Shown here: positions 43,996-53,659 of the stretch, piece by piece
Numbering within the stretch: the stretch's first letter is position 1
Layout of the letters: each line of letters begins with the position of its first letter
Source of the DNA: Salinimicrobium marinum
GTDB taxonomy: Bacteria; Bacteroidota; Bacteroidia; Flavobacteriales; Flavobacteriaceae
Reading direction: 5' to 3'
Assembly (NCBI RefSeq): GCF_014651535.1
Contig: NZ_BMXB01000007.1
Location: 109,886-173,885 of the forward strand
DNA length: 64,000 nucleotides
The notes under the pieces: model-generated
Databases searched by the model: none
What the model was told of the DNA's origin: nothing
Seen by the model: the letters and a program-made list of their open reading frames with translations, nothing else
Position numbers and translations under genes: made by a program

Positions 43996-44496
43996 ATGGA
44001 AAAATTAGTCAACGATTTTTCTTTTGGATTGTTTTTTTGGCAGTTACTGATTTTAATTGTACTTGCCTTTTTACTTTGGAAGTTTGCATGGAAACCTATT
44101 CTTGAAGCTTTAAGTAGCCGGGAAGAGGGAATTCAGGATGCGTTGGATTCTGCTGAAAGAGCCAGAAAGGAAATGCAGAACCTGCAGGCCGATAATGAAA
44201 AATTGCTTCAGGAAGCCAGAGCAGAACGTGATTCCATGATCAAAGAGGCTAGAGAGATCAAAGAAAAAATGATTTCTGAAGCTCGTGCAGAAGCTCAAAA
44301 TGAAGGAGATAAAATGATTTCCCAGGCAAAAGTTTCCATTAAGAATGAAAAGAATGCAGCCCTGGCTGAAATTAAAAATAAAGTTGCCGCCCTATCTATC
44401 CAGATAGCAGAAAAGGTGGTAAGACATGAGCTTTCATCGCGTGAAGAGCAACAAAAGCTGGTTGATGACATGCTTGATGATGTAACTTTAAACTAA
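43996..44496 (+). CDS. atpF: F0F1 ATP synthase subunit b
   Basis: A 166-residue peripheral-stalk subunit. One N-terminal transmembrane helix (about residues 11-29, FFWQLLILIVLAFLLWKFAW) is followed by a long alanine/glutamate-rich coiled coil. Ends 4 bp before atpH, so the two are coupled. Length normal. Confidence 0.96.
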   Translation: MEKLVNDFSFGLFFWQLLILIVLAFLLWKFAWKPILEALSSREEGIQDALDSAERARKEMQNLQADNEKLLQEARAERDSMIKEAREIKEKMISEARAEAQNEGDKMISQAKVSIKNEKNAALAEIKNKVAALSIQIAEKVVRHELSSREEQQKLVDDMLDDVTLN

Positions 44497-44500
44497 GGTT

Positions 44501-45055
44501 ATGACAGGAAGCAGAGCAGCTCAACGATATGCCAAAGCAATTCTTAGTCTGGCTAAAGACAGGAATCTGGCTAAGGAGGTAAATGAAGACATGACTTACA
44601 TTGCAAAGACGGTAAAGTCCAGCAGTGAATTGCGTTCAGTTTTAAAAAGTCCAGTGGTTAAAGAAAGTGCAAAGATGAATTCTTTAAAGCAAATCTTTAA
44701 AGATGTGAATCCTATTACTTTTCAATTGTTCGGAGTGCTTGCGGAAAATAACCGTTTAGAATTGTTAACAATGGTTGCTACCCGGTACAATGAACAGTAC
44801 AATGCTATGATGGGAATCCAGGTAGCGAGGGTGACAACTGCGGTACCATTAACCCCGGCACTTGAAGCAAAGATTCAGGCTAAAGTAAAAGAACTTACCG
44901 GAAACGAGGCTGAGATAAAAAATACTGTTGATGCAAGCATCATTGGAGGTTTTATTTTAAGAGTAGGCGATTTGCAGTTTAATGCCAGTGTTGCTTCTCA
45001 GTTAACCTCCATAAAAAGAGAATTACAAAATAATACATACATATCTAAAATCTAA
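44501..45055 (+). CDS. atpH: F0F1 ATP synthase subunit delta
   Basis: A 184-residue stalk subunit. The N-terminal helical domain begins AAQRYAKAILSLAKDR. The C-terminal family signature IIGGFILRVGDLQFNASVASQL is intact. It links b to the top of F1. Confidence 0.96.
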   Translation: MTGSRAAQRYAKAILSLAKDRNLAKEVNEDMTYIAKTVKSSSELRSVLKSPVVKESAKMNSLKQIFKDVNPITFQLFGVLAENNRLELLTMVATRYNEQYNAMMGIQVARVTTAVPLTPALEAKIQAKVKELTGNEAEIKNTVDASIIGGFILRVGDLQFNASVASQLTSIKRELQNNTYISKI

Positions 45056-45063
45056 TTAAAACG

Positions 45064-45081
45064 GTCACCTGTTAAGGTGAC
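45064..45081 (+). promoter_or_regulatory. Small intercistronic hairpin between atpH and atpA
   Basis: GTCACCT / AGGTGAC with a GTTA loop, 19 nt before the atpA ATG. No T-run; likely an mRNA structure only. Confidence 0.45.
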
Positions 45082-45099
45082 ATTTAATTCTGAAATATT

Positions 45100-46686
45100 A
45101 TGGCAGAAATAAATCCCGCTGAAATATCAGCAATATTAAAAAAACAACTTTCCGGTTATGAAGCTAAGGCTTCTTTAGACGAAGTTGGTACCGTGCTCAA
45201 TGTTGGGGATGGTATTGCCAATGTTTACGGACTAGCAAATGCACAGTACGGAGAGTTGGTTGAATTTGAAGGCGGATTGGAAGGAATTGTTCTTAACCTT
45301 GAGGAGGATAACGTTGGGGTTGTACTTTTAGGACCTTACAGACAGGTAAAAGAAGGTGCTACTGTAAAAAGAACGCAACGTATTGCTTCTATTAATGTAG
45401 GTGAAGGAATTGTAGGAAGGGTAGTAGATACTCTGGGTGCGCCAATTGACGGAAAAGGACCTATTGAAGGAGAAACTTTCCAGATGCCATTGGAAAGAAA
45501 GGCTCCGGGAGTAATTTATCGTCAGCCGGTAACCGAACCTTTGCAGACCGGTATTAAATCAATCGATGCAATGGTGCCGATTGGACGTGGACAGAGGGAA
45601 CTTGTTATTGGTGACAGACAAACAGGTAAGACTGCTGTTGTTATCGATACCATCCTTAATCAAAAAGAATTTTACGATGCAGGGGAACCTGTATATTGTA
45701 TATATGTTGCAATTGGGCAAAAAGCCTCTACTGTTGCCGGGATCGCAAAGACCCTTGAAGACAGGGGAGCATTGGCCTATACTACGATTGTAGCTGCCAA
45801 CGCATCAGATCCTGCTCCAATGCAGGTATATGCTCCGTTTGCAGGTGCTGCTATCGGAGAATATTTTAGAGATACGGGTCGTCCTGCTCTTATTGTTTAT
45901 GATGATTTATCAAAACAGGCAGTAGCATACCGTGAAGTTTCTCTTCTTTTACGTCGCCCACCGGGACGTGAAGCATATCCAGGGGATGTTTTCTTCCTTC
46001 ACTCAAGATTACTGGAGCGTGCTGCAAAAGTGATCAATGATGATGAGATAGCGAAGAACATGAACGATCTTCCTGAAGTATTAAAAGACAAAGTGAAAGG
46101 TGGAGGTTCTTTGACAGCACTTCCGCTTATTGAAACACAGGCAGGAGACGTTTCTGCTTATATTCCTACCAACGTAATTTCGATTACGGATGGCCAGATC
46201 TTCCTGACTTCAGATTTATTTAACTCAGGGGTTCGTCCTGCAATTAACGTGGGTATTTCGGTATCTCGGGTTGGTGGTGCGGCTCAGATCAAAGCGATGA
46301 AGAAAGTTGCAGGTACCTTAAAACTTGACCAGGCTCAGTTCCGTGAACTGGAAGCTTTTGCTAAGTTCGGATCAGATCTTGATCCTGCGACATTAAGCGT
46401 GATCGAAAAAGGTAAGCGTAACGTGGAAATTCTTAAGCAGGCACAAAATGATCCATATCCTGTAGAAAATCAAATTGCTATCATCTTTGCAGGTTCTAAA
46501 AACCTGTTGAGAGATGTACCGGTTGACAGAATTAGGGAATTTGAAAAAGATTATTTAGGATATCTTGATGCCAAACACAGAGATGTTCTTGATACTCTAA
46601 AAGCAGGAAAGTTAACCGATGAAGTAACAGATACACTGACTTCTGTTATTAAAGAACTTTCTGCTAAATATAAAAAAGAAGCATAA
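45100..46686 (+). CDS. atpA: F0F1 ATP synthase subunit alpha
   Basis: A 528-residue catalytic-ring subunit. The P-loop is [10 protein letters not shown] (about residues 169-178). Further conserved stretches are [25 protein letters not shown] and [15 protein letters not shown]. It forms the hexamer with the beta subunit, whose gene (atpD) is not in this operon. Length normal. A palindromic repeat separates it from atpG. Confidence 0.98.
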   Translation: MAEINPAEISAILKKQLSGYEAKASLDEVGTVLNVGDGIANVYGLANAQYGELVEFEGGLEGIVLNLEEDNVGVVLLGPYRQVKEGATVKRTQRIASINVGEGIVGRVVDTLGAPIDGKGPIEGETFQMPLERKAPGVIYRQPVTEPLQTGIKSIDAMVPIGRGQRELVIGDRQTGKTAVVIDTILNQKEFYDAGEPVYCIYVAIGQKASTVAGIAKTLEDRGALAYTTIVAANASDPAPMQVYAPFAGAAIGEYFRDTGRPALIVYDDLSKQAVAYREVSLLLRRPPGREAYPGDVFFLHSRLLERAAKVINDDEIAKNMNDLPEVLKDKVKGGGSLTALPLIETQAGDVSAYIPTNVISITDGQIFLTSDLFNSGVRPAINVGISVSRVGGAAQIKAMKKVAGTLKLDQAQFRELEAFAKFGSDLDPATLSVIEKGKRNVEILKQAQNDPYPVENQIAIIFAGSKNLLRDVPVDRIREFEKDYLGYLDAKHRDVLDTLKAGKLTDEVTDTLTSVIKELSAKYKKEA

Positions 46687-46694
46687 TAAGTAGT

Positions 46695-46756
46695 GTCATT
46701 CCCGCGAAAGCGGGAATCCTATAGAATGAATAGATTCCCTCCTTTGAGGGAATGAC
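46695..46756. repeat. Palindromic repeat (REP/MITE-like) between atpA and atpG
   Basis: A 62-bp element. Its ends GTCATTCCC and GGGAATGAC are inverted repeats. Inside are two hairpins: ATTCCCGC-GAAA-GCGGGAAT (46698-46717) and ATTCCCTC-CTTT-GAGGGAAT (46734-46753). The sequence around GTCATTCCCGCGAAAGCGGGAATC is a type of element found scattered in many bacterial genomes. It occupies nearly the whole 82-bp intercistronic gap. Confidence 0.8.
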
Positions 46757-46768
46757 ATAAATAAATTT

Positions 46769-47629
46769 ATGGCAAACTTAAAAGACCTTCGAAACAGAAT
46801 AACCTCGGTTTCTTCAACCATGCAGATTACGAGCGCCATGAAAATGGTATCGGCTGCAAAGTTGAGTAAAGCTCAGGATGCGATTACGCAAATGAGGCCT
46901 TATGCCGAAAAGCTTACTGAATTATTGCAGAGCCTTAGTGCTACTTTAACAGATGATCAAAGCAGTAAGTATGCAGAGCAGCGTGAGGTAAATAAAGTTC
47001 TTGTGGTAGCTATTTCTTCGAACAGAGGATTGGCAGGAGCTTTTAATACCAATATAATCAAAGCTGTAAAATACCTGGCAGAGAGACAATACTCCGGAAA
47101 AAATATTGAGGTGATGACTATTGGTAAAAAAGCCAATGATATTCTTTCCAAGACTTTTGAGATCCATAAGAATGTAAATGATATTTACGACGATCTTTCC
47201 TATGATAATGTAGCGGAGATTGCCGAAGGATTGATGCAGGAATTCGTGGACGGGAAATACGACAAGATCGTTCTTGTATATAACCAGTTTGTGAATGCAG
47301 CAACTCAGAAGGTACAGCATGAGCAGTTTCTGCCGATAGTTCCGGTAGAAAGTGATGAGAATATTGTGCTTGATTATATTTATGAACCTTCAAAAATGGA
47401 GATCGTTCTTGAGTTAATTCCGAAGTCTTTGAAAATGCAGTTGTACAAGGCGTTAAGCGACTCATTCGCTTCTGAACACGGAGCAAGGATGACTGCGATG
47501 CATAAAGCAACAGATAACGCTACAGAGCTAAGGGATTCCCTTAAATTGTCTTATAACAAAGCTCGCCAGGCTTCTATTACAAACGAGATCCTTGAGATCG
47601 TTGGTGGGGCTGAAGCTTTAAATAACTAA
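46769..47629 (+). CDS. atpG: F0F1 ATP synthase subunit gamma
   Basis: A 286-residue central-shaft subunit. The N-terminal coiled helix (MANLKDLRNRITSVSSTMQITSAMKMVSAAKL) and the C-terminal helix ending ARQASITNEILEIVGGAEAL are the family signatures. Last gene of atpBEFHAG, followed by a terminator. Confidence 0.97.
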   Translation: MANLKDLRNRITSVSSTMQITSAMKMVSAAKLSKAQDAITQMRPYAEKLTELLQSLSATLTDDQSSKYAEQREVNKVLVVAISSNRGLAGAFNTNIIKAVKYLAERQYSGKNIEVMTIGKKANDILSKTFEIHKNVNDIYDDLSYDNVAEIAEGLMQEFVDGKYDKIVLVYNQFVNAATQKVQHEQFLPIVPVESDENIVLDYIYEPSKMEIVLELIPKSLKMQLYKALSDSFASEHGARMTAMHKATDNATELRDSLKLSYNKARQASITNEILEIVGGAEALNN

Positions 47630-47676
47630 AGTTTGCACTAGTAGCAGACATTATTTATAAACAAATTTTTTACTTA

Positions 47677-47705
47677 AAAACCTCATATTCAGTATGAGGT
47701 TTTTT
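47677..47705 (+). terminator. Terminator of the ATP synthase operon
   Basis: Eleven-bp stem (AAAACCTCATA / TATGAGGTTTT) with a 5-nt loop and a T-run, 48 nt after the atpG stop. Confidence 0.9.
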
Positions 47706-47745
47706 GCTTTCTGGCTCTTTTTCAATAGAAAGGATAACGTGGTAC

Positions 47746-47753
47746 TACTTTTG
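47746..47753 (+). promoter_or_regulatory. Promoter -7 element of the 47786 lipoprotein gene
   Basis: TACTTTTG matches TAnnTTTG, 32 nt upstream of the ATG. Confidence 0.45.
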
Positions 47754-47785
47754 TCTTTACATTTAAGAACTCTAAACCCTTCAGC

Positions 47786-48310
47786 ATGAAAACAGGTGTT
47801 TTTTTCTTATTCGGAATTTTTACCGTAATAAGTTTTTCGAGTTGTGCCAACAGTAAAAATATTCAGGAGAAGGCGCCTGTAGATCTTGAGCAGGCTTATT
47901 ACACCACCTGGGTGGGCGGTACTAAAGGAGCCGGTTCGGGATTAAATTTCTATATTCCGATGATCCAGACGCAGGATATTGATATAGAAATGGACAGTGT
48001 TTATTTCCGCGGAAAAAGAGCAGAGCTGCAATTCAAACCAGAAAATGAGAACCTATATATTGGATACTTCAGGACTGGAGAAAATTCAAATAAGGCGCCA
48101 GACGTTATTATGAGCTCAGATCCAACTGAAGAATACGGGAATCAGCTGCCTCAGATGACGGAAGATTTTCCGTTTGATCTTGAGGAAAATGAAGCAGTTT
48201 TAAGCTTCAGGAAAAATGGAAAAAGAGGCTATTACAAAATGGATGTCGTAGAGCGGAAACAAGACCGTGACGTAATAATAAAAAATTATCCCGAAAATAT
48301 TCAGCATTAG
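47786..48310 (+). CDS. Hypothetical lipoprotein
   Basis: A 174-residue lipoprotein I do not recognise. Signal MKTGVFFLFGIFTVISFSSC with lipobox FSSC (acylated Cys20). The mature part is beta-rich (YYTTWVGGTKGAGSGLNFYIPM), with a repeated aromatic/glycine pattern. It is a single gene between the ATP synthase terminator and the flippase. Likely faces the periplasm or outer-membrane inner leaflet. Confidence 0.75.
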   Translation: MKTGVFFLFGIFTVISFSSCANSKNIQEKAPVDLEQAYYTTWVGGTKGAGSGLNFYIPMIQTQDIDIEMDSVYFRGKRAELQFKPENENLYIGYFRTGENSNKAPDVIMSSDPTEEYGNQLPQMTEDFPFDLEENEAVLSFRKNGKRGYYKMDVVERKQDRDVIIKNYPENIQH

Positions 48311-48321
48311 TTTAGCCTGTG

Positions 48322-48329
48322 TACCTTTG
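48322..48329 (+). promoter_or_regulatory. Promoter -7 element of the flippase gene
   Basis: TACCTTTG matches TAnnTTTG, 27 nt upstream of the TTG start at 48357. Confidence 0.45.
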
Positions 48330-48356
48330 TCCAGGTAAATTATAAGTAAAGAAATA

Positions 48357-49814
48357 TTGGCGCTCTTCCAGAAGCTTTTTAAACAAACTGCCATTTATGG
48401 GATCGCTACGGTTGTTCCGAGGATGCTGTCCTTCCTGTTGACTCCGCTGTTCGCCATCTATTTACCTTCTCCCGAAGAGTTTGGGGAGGTTTCTATTGTC
48501 TTTTCCTGGATAATATTATTTAACGTGCTGCTTGCCTATGGAATGGAAACGGCCTTTTTCAGGTTTTTTCATGATGACAGGTATAAAGGGCGGGTGACGG
48601 CTACCTCCACCATTTCCCTTGTGGGGTCTACAATATTATTCCTTATTCTAGCTTTCTTTTCCCGAGATTATATCTCATCGGCAACAAATATTGCCTCACA
48701 TTATATTGCTTACGTAATTCTCATTTTGGCACTGGATGCTTTGGTGGTTATTCCTTTTTCCTGGCTGCGAGCCACCGAAAGACCCATGGTTTATGCCGCT
48801 ATAAAAGTGGGAAATGTGGCTGTTAATCTGGGCCTGAACATTTTTTTCCTGGTTTTCCTGCCCGACCTCGCTGAAGAAAATACCTTTTTCAGCTCGATCT
48901 ATCAACCCGGTTTTGAAATAGCTTATATTTTCATAGCGAATCTCATTGCGAGTGGACTTACTTTACTGGCTGTATCACCCTTCTATTTAAAATTAAAATA
49001 TCGTTTTGATCCTGAGCTTTGGAAGAATATGATCTCCTATGGTACGCCAATTCTTATTGCGGGAATTGGTTTTGCTGTGAATGAAGCCTTTGATAAAATT
49101 CTTTTGGGCCGCTTACTGCCAGAGGATATTGCAAAATTTGAAGTGGGGGCATATTCTGCATGTTACCGCCTGGCACTGTTTATGACTCTTTTTGCCACCG
49201 CTTTTAGAATGGGAATAGAACCATTTTTCTTCAGTTATGCCAAAGAAGATAATGCACAGAATACCTATGCATTGATCACGAAATATTTCGTGATCTTTGG
49301 GGCTATTATTCTGGTGGTAATCACCGTTTTTGCAGACCTGCTTAAGTTCCTAATCATACCCAATGCTGCTTATTGGGAGGCAATGACGGTGGTACCTATC
49401 ATATTACTGGCAAACCTGTTCCTGGGGATCTATCACAACCTGTCCGTTTGGTATAAAGTCAGTGACCGTACTCGTTTTGCAGGATATATTTCTGTTTTTG
49501 GGGCGGTGGTTACCCTGGCGCTTAATTTCTGGCTTATTCCGCAGTATAGTTACATGGGATCTGCCGTAGCCACCCTGGCCGCTTATGGAAGTATGATGCT
49601 GCTGTCTTTTTACTTCGGAAGAAAATATTATCCCGTACCTTATGATTTAGGAAAGATAGGAGGCTATTTATTCCTCTCTATAGGATTTTCAGCACTCTAT
49701 TTTTATGTTTTTAGAAATAATTATTACATCGGGAGTATATTAATTCTTATCTTTTTTGCCACTATTTATTTAACCGAAAAAGATCAGTTACGGCAGATGC
49801 TTACTAAAAGATAA
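48357..49814 (+). CDS. Polysaccharide flippase (MOP/Wzx-like)
   Basis: A 485-residue polytopic protein with about 12-14 transmembrane helices. The N-terminus QTAIYGIATVVPRMLSFLLTPLFAIYLPSPEEFGEVSIVFSWIILFNVLLAYGMETAFFRF is typical of the MOP-type lipopolysaccharide/oligosaccharide flippases. It probably moves a lipid-linked glycan across the inner membrane. Start is a TTG; no ATG fits. dut follows after 30 bp. Confidence 0.9.
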   Translation: MALFQKLFKQTAIYGIATVVPRMLSFLLTPLFAIYLPSPEEFGEVSIVFSWIILFNVLLAYGMETAFFRFFHDDRYKGRVTATSTISLVGSTILFLILAFFSRDYISSATNIASHYIAYVILILALDALVVIPFSWLRATERPMVYAAIKVGNVAVNLGLNIFFLVFLPDLAEENTFFSSIYQPGFEIAYIFIANLIASGLTLLAVSPFYLKLKYRFDPELWKNMISYGTPILIAGIGFAVNEAFDKILLGRLLPEDIAKFEVGAYSACYRLALFMTLFATAFRMGIEPFFFSYAKEDNAQNTYALITKYFVIFGAIILVVITVFADLLKFLIIPNAAYWEAMTVVPIILLANLFLGIYHNLSVWYKVSDRTRFAGYISVFGAVVTLALNFWLIPQYSYMGSAVATLAAYGSMMLLSFYFGRKYYPVPYDLGKIGGYLFLSIGFSALYFYVFRNNYYIGSILILIFFATIYLTEKDQLRQMLTKR

Positions 49815-49844
49815 AGCCTGAAATCAGAAGAAATTTGATAAACA

Positions 49845-50279
49845 ATGAACGTTAAAATAATCAATAAATCTCAACACGAATTACCGTCTTATGCCACCGG
49901 TTCTTCCGCCGGAATGGATTTACGGGCAAACCTGACAGAGCCGGTGACTTTAGCTCCTTTGGCAAGAACTATAGTGAAAACGGGATTGTTCATAGAACTT
50001 CCGGTAGGTTATGAGGCTCAGGTGCGTCCCAGGAGCGGACTGGCTGCTAAAAAAGGGATAACAGTACTCAATGCACCGGGAACCATAGATGCCGATTACA
50101 GGGGAGAAATTGGAGTGATTCTGGTAAATCTTTCTAATGAACCTTTTACCATTGAAAACGGCGAGCGCGTAGCACAAATGGTTATTGCCCGTCATGAGCA
50201 CATTTTTTGGCAGGAGGTGGATGCTCTTGAAGAAAGTAGTCGTGGGGCAGGAGGTTTCGGTAGTACCGGGAGTAAATAA
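49845..50279 (+). CDS. dut: dUTP diphosphatase
   Basis: A 144-residue trimeric dUTPase that hydrolyses dUTP to dUMP. All five motifs are visible: [33 protein letters not shown] and [10 protein letters not shown]. Length is normal. The following 181 bp hold no gene but contain a run of AAATCT repeats. Confidence 0.98.
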   Translation: MNVKIINKSQHELPSYATGSSAGMDLRANLTEPVTLAPLARTIVKTGLFIELPVGYEAQVRPRSGLAAKKGITVLNAPGTIDADYRGEIGVILVNLSNEPFTIENGERVAQMVIARHEHIFWQEVDALEESSRGAGGFGSTGSK

Positions 50280-50416
50280 GTTTGCAGCGCCCAGTAGACA
50301 TAATTTTTTTAGCAAAAAGTCAAACACCTGTGGTATTTTTCCAGAAATTAAAAGCATTAGCATTAGAGGGAATCAGCTCCATATAATAAAGCAATAAATA
50401 ATAATAAAAAGAGAGA

Positions 50417-50455
50417 TAAGATTTAAAATCTCAAATCTTACATCTAAAATCTAAG
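50417..50455. repeat. Short AAATCT-rich repeat with hairpin
   Basis: TAAGATTT (50417-50424) pairs with AAATCTTA (50433-50440), and further AAATCT copies follow up to the nucleotidyltransferase start. Repeats of this kind (AATCTAAAATCT) are common in flavobacterial intergenic DNA. Confidence 0.45.
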
Positions 50456-50460
50456 AAAAA

Positions 50461-51471
50461 ATGAAAATTATAGTACCTATGGCAGGTCGCGGTTCGCGTC
50501 TTCGTCCACATACATTAACAGTTCCAAAACCATTAATCCCAATTGCAGGAAAACCTATTGTTCATCGCCTGGTAGAGGATATAGCAAAAGTGCTGGATGA
50601 GAAGATTGATGAAATTGCGTTTGTTATTGGAGCAGATTTTGGAGAAAAAGTAGAAACAGATCTAAAAAATATAGCTGAATCTTTAGGTGCAAAAGGTACT
50701 ATTTACTACCAGGATAAGCCTCTGGGAACAGGCCATGCAATTATGTGTGCCAAAGAATCCCTGGAAGGCCCCGCTGTGATCGCTTATGCCGATACACTTT
50801 TCAAAGCTGACTTTACGTTAGATAAAGACGCCGATGCGGTGATTTGGGTGAAACAGGTGGAGAATCCGAGCGCCTTTGGAGTAGTACAATTGAACGATAA
50901 ACGAGAGATCGTGGATCTGGTAGAAAAACCTGAAGAATTTGTATCAGACCTAGCAGTAATAGGTATTTATTATTTTAAGGATGTAGCTGTACTAAAGGGT
51001 GAATTACAAACGGTGCTGGATAAAAATATTATACGTGGTGGCGAGTACCAGATCAATGACGGCATTGAAGCAATGAAAGCCAAAGGAATGCGCTTTGTTC
51101 CCGGAAAAGTGGATGAGTGGATGGACTGTGGGAACAAAAATGTAACGGTAGAAACCAACAGCAGAATCCTTAATTTCCTTCAGGAAGATGGAGAACAACT
51201 GGTTTCTGAAGATTTGAAAATGGAAAATTCAGAAATCATCGAACCTTGCTTCATTGGTGAGAACGTGGTGCTTAAAAATGCCAAAATAGGACCAAATGTT
51301 TCTATCGGGAATGGGAGTAAGGTAACAAATGCCAGTATCGAGAACAGTCTTATCCAAACCTTTGCTGAAGTGAGCAATGCAAAGCTTAAAAATGCCATGA
51401 TTGGTAATTTTGCCCGTTTTGACGGCGAGTTTCAGGAGATAAGTATTGGTGACTATTCCGTACTTGAATAA
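50461..51471 (+). CDS. Sugar-phosphate nucleotidyltransferase with left-handed beta-helix
   Basis: A 336-residue enzyme. The nucleotidyltransferase signature MAGRGSRLRPHTLTVPKPLIPIAGKPI is at residues about 7-33. VEKPEEF and MDCGNK are the usual downstream motifs. A C-terminal hexapeptide beta-helix (about residues 240-325, repeated IGENVVLKNAKIGPNVSIGNGSKV) resembles glucose-1-P or mannose-1-P transferases. Exact sugar unknown. A TPR gene begins 34 bp later. Confidence 0.9.
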   Translation: MKIIVPMAGRGSRLRPHTLTVPKPLIPIAGKPIVHRLVEDIAKVLDEKIDEIAFVIGADFGEKVETDLKNIAESLGAKGTIYYQDKPLGTGHAIMCAKESLEGPAVIAYADTLFKADFTLDKDADAVIWVKQVENPSAFGVVQLNDKREIVDLVEKPEEFVSDLAVIGIYYFKDVAVLKGELQTVLDKNIIRGGEYQINDGIEAMKAKGMRFVPGKVDEWMDCGNKNVTVETNSRILNFLQEDGEQLVSEDLKMENSEIIEPCFIGENVVLKNAKIGPNVSIGNGSKVTNASIENSLIQTFAEVSNAKLKNAMIGNFARFDGEFQEISIGDYSVLE

Positions 51472-51505
51472 TTTCCCTGTATTTCGGGGCTTATGAAAAA
51501 GAGAT

Positions 51506-52885
51506 ATGAGAATATATTTGAAAATAGCATTTTCGCTTACGCTCTTCCTTTTTTCTGCAGAAGTCATTTCGCAGGAGGAACAAAAGGTGATTCAGATAGA
51601 TTCTCAGGATGATCTGGGAAATGTAGATGATGCATTTCAGGAGTATTTCTTCGAAGCGCTGAAGCAAAAAGCCATTGAAAATCATGAAAAGGCCATCAAT
51701 GCTCTTATAAAATGTCTTGCAATAGATGCATCCAATGCTGCTGTTTTTCTTGAATTAGGCAAGAACTATAATGCTTTGGAAGAATATGAGGAAGCAAGAA
51801 CCTATTTAGAAAAAGCAAGAACAGCCGAACCTGAAAATGAGGCTGTTCTTGCTGAATTATACCAAACATACTTTCTGAACAATCAGTTTAAAGAAGCCTT
51901 GCCGGTGGTGGAAGAACTGGCTGCGGTGAATGCAGGATTTTCTGAGGACCTCGCTAATTTATATGTGATCAACAAAAAGTATGATAGCGCATTACAGTTA
52001 CTTAATGAATTGGATGAACAATGGGGAAACAGCAGTTACCGCAATATGCTGCGCAACCAGATCTACGCTAAAACCGGAAACATAGATGCGCATATCCAGG
52101 ACCTGGAAAGAAAAATAGAGGAGGACCCGAAGGAGGAGCAGAATTACCTGAACCTTATCTTTGTATACAGTGAAGAAGGGAATACGGACAAAGCTTTTGA
52201 AGTGGCCAAAAAACTTCAGGAGATGAATCCGGCTTCAGAGCTGGTGCACCTTGCACTATATAAGTTTCATCTTACCGATGAAGCTTCAGAAGAAGCAGTG
52301 AATTCCATGAAGATCATTTTCCGAAGTGAGGAGATAGATATGGAAACGAAATTTAAGGTATTAAACGATTTTTTAATTTATGTTTCTCAAAATCCGGAAT
52401 TGGAAGAGGAACTGGTAGAAGTGGTAAAGTTATTTTCTGAAGATGAGGAGAACCCCAAATTGTATGGGAAATTAGGACTTTTTCACCTTGAAATAAATAA
52501 AAAAGCACAGGCCCTCAAATTTTTTGAACTGGCTCTACTGGGAGAGATCAAAGATTTTACGCTCCTCAAACATACTTTATCGCTGCAATTAGAGTTAAAA
52601 AGATCACAGGAAGCAAAGCAATTAAGTGAAAGGGCGCTGGAAAATTTCCCTTCACAACCTCTGTTGTACCTTTTTAACGGTACGGCGCTTAACCAGTTGG
52701 GAGAGTTTACAGAGGCAGAGGAAATGCTTACATTTGGCCTGGATTACTTAATAGATGACCTTCCAATGGAGCTGGAATTTTACCGGCAACTGGAAGTCGC
52801 CTATTCAGGATTAAAAAATCATAAAAAAGCTGCGGAATTTCGAAAAATGGCAGCAGAATTAGAAAAGGAAACTATTGATGAATAA
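51506..52885 (+). CDS. Exported TPR-repeat protein
   Basis: A 459-residue protein with a signal peptide (residues 1-22, ending VISQ) and TPR repeats over about residues 50-440. It is part of a conserved three-gene set with DUF4292 and the EnvC-like activator; its stop overlaps the DUF4292 ATG by 8 bp. In flavobacteria this set follows the nucleotidyltransferase and dut, as here. Probably a scaffold in the periplasm. Confidence 0.85.
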   Translation: MRIYLKIAFSLTLFLFSAEVISQEEQKVIQIDSQDDLGNVDDAFQEYFFEALKQKAIENHEKAINALIKCLAIDASNAAVFLELGKNYNALEEYEEARTYLEKARTAEPENEAVLAELYQTYFLNNQFKEALPVVEELAAVNAGFSEDLANLYVINKKYDSALQLLNELDEQWGNSSYRNMLRNQIYAKTGNIDAHIQDLERKIEEDPKEEQNYLNLIFVYSEEGNTDKAFEVAKKLQEMNPASELVHLALYKFHLTDEASEEAVNSMKIIFRSEEIDMETKFKVLNDFLIYVSQNPELEEELVEVVKLFSEDEENPKLYGKLGLFHLEINKKAQALKFFELALLGEIKDFTLLKHTLSLQLELKRSQEAKQLSERALENFPSQPLLYLFNGTALNQLGEFTEAEEMLTFGLDYLIDDLPMELEFYRQLEVAYSGLKNHKKAAEFRKMAAELEKETIDE

Positions 52886-53657
52886 AATAAAACTTGCTGT
52901 TTTACTGCTTACCCTCGTAATACTTTCTTCCTGCGGAAGCGGAAGGACACCAACAATGGGTACTGCACCTGCCGAAGATGCTGCCGTGGCTGCTGTGGTC
53001 AAAAACCATTATGAAAATGAAGCCGATTTTGAAACGGCGCAGGGAAGACTAAGAGTGCAGTTTCAGAATGAATCTCAAAATCAGACCGTCACCGTTACTT
53101 ATCGTATAAAAAAGGACGAAACTATTTGGATGAGTGCCCAGTTGATGGGTTTCCCTTTGGCCAAAGTAATGATCACTCCTAAAAGCGTTCAATTCTATGA
53201 AAAGATCTCCGGAACTTATTTTGACGGGGATTTCAGCCTTTTGAGTAATCTTTTAGGAACTCCGCTGGATTTTGATAAAGTGCAGAATCTTTTGATGGGC
53301 CAGACCATTTATGATCTTAGGGAGGAAAGGTACAGGCTTACCGAATCCTCGAGAGGATATCAACTGGCTCCGGCCCGGGAGGAAGGCATTAAAAAGCTGT
53401 TTTTGCTGGACGGAGGTAATTACAAAGCTCTTGCACAGCAGTTATCCCAGGAAGGTGCAAGCCGTGGTGTAACAGTTACATATCCGTCATATCAAACGGT
53501 GAATCAGCAAATTTTTCCACAGGAAATAAAAATCGTGGCGAATGAAGGAAGTTCAAATACCCAAATTGATATGCAGTTTCGATCTGTAGAATTTAATGCA
53601 CCGGTTTCTTTTCCGTTTTCCATTCCTTCAGGATCTGATGAAATTATTATAGAATAA
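52878..53657 (+). CDS. DUF4292 lipoprotein
   Basis: A 259-residue lipoprotein: signal MNKIKLAVLLLTLVILSSC, lipobox LSSC (acylated Cys19), then a beta-rich domain with SAQLMGFPLAKVMITPKSVQFYEK. DUF4292 proteins resemble LolB-type lipoprotein or lipid carriers in overall shape, a weak inference. The ATG at 52878 overlaps the TPR gene by 8 bp; a TTG one codon upstream is possible. The EnvC-like gene starts 2 bp after its stop. Confidence 0.85.
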   Translation: MNKIKLAVLLLTLVILSSCGSGRTPTMGTAPAEDAAVAAVVKNHYENEADFETAQGRLRVQFQNESQNQTVTVTYRIKKDETIWMSAQLMGFPLAKVMITPKSVQFYEKISGTYFDGDFSLLSNLLGTPLDFDKVQNLLMGQTIYDLREERYRLTESSRGYQLAPAREEGIKKLFLLDGGNYKALAQQLSQEGASRGVTVTYPSYQTVNQQIFPQEIKIVANEGSSNTQIDMQFRSVEFNAPVSFPFSIPSGSDEIIIE

Positions 53658-53659
53658 GT

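Noticed and set aside
47118..47510. 130-codon antisense frame inside atpG
   Set aside because: Shadow of a highly conserved gene.
50185..50397. 70-codon frame over the end of dut
   Set aside because: Out-of-frame shadow of dut running into non-coding repeats.
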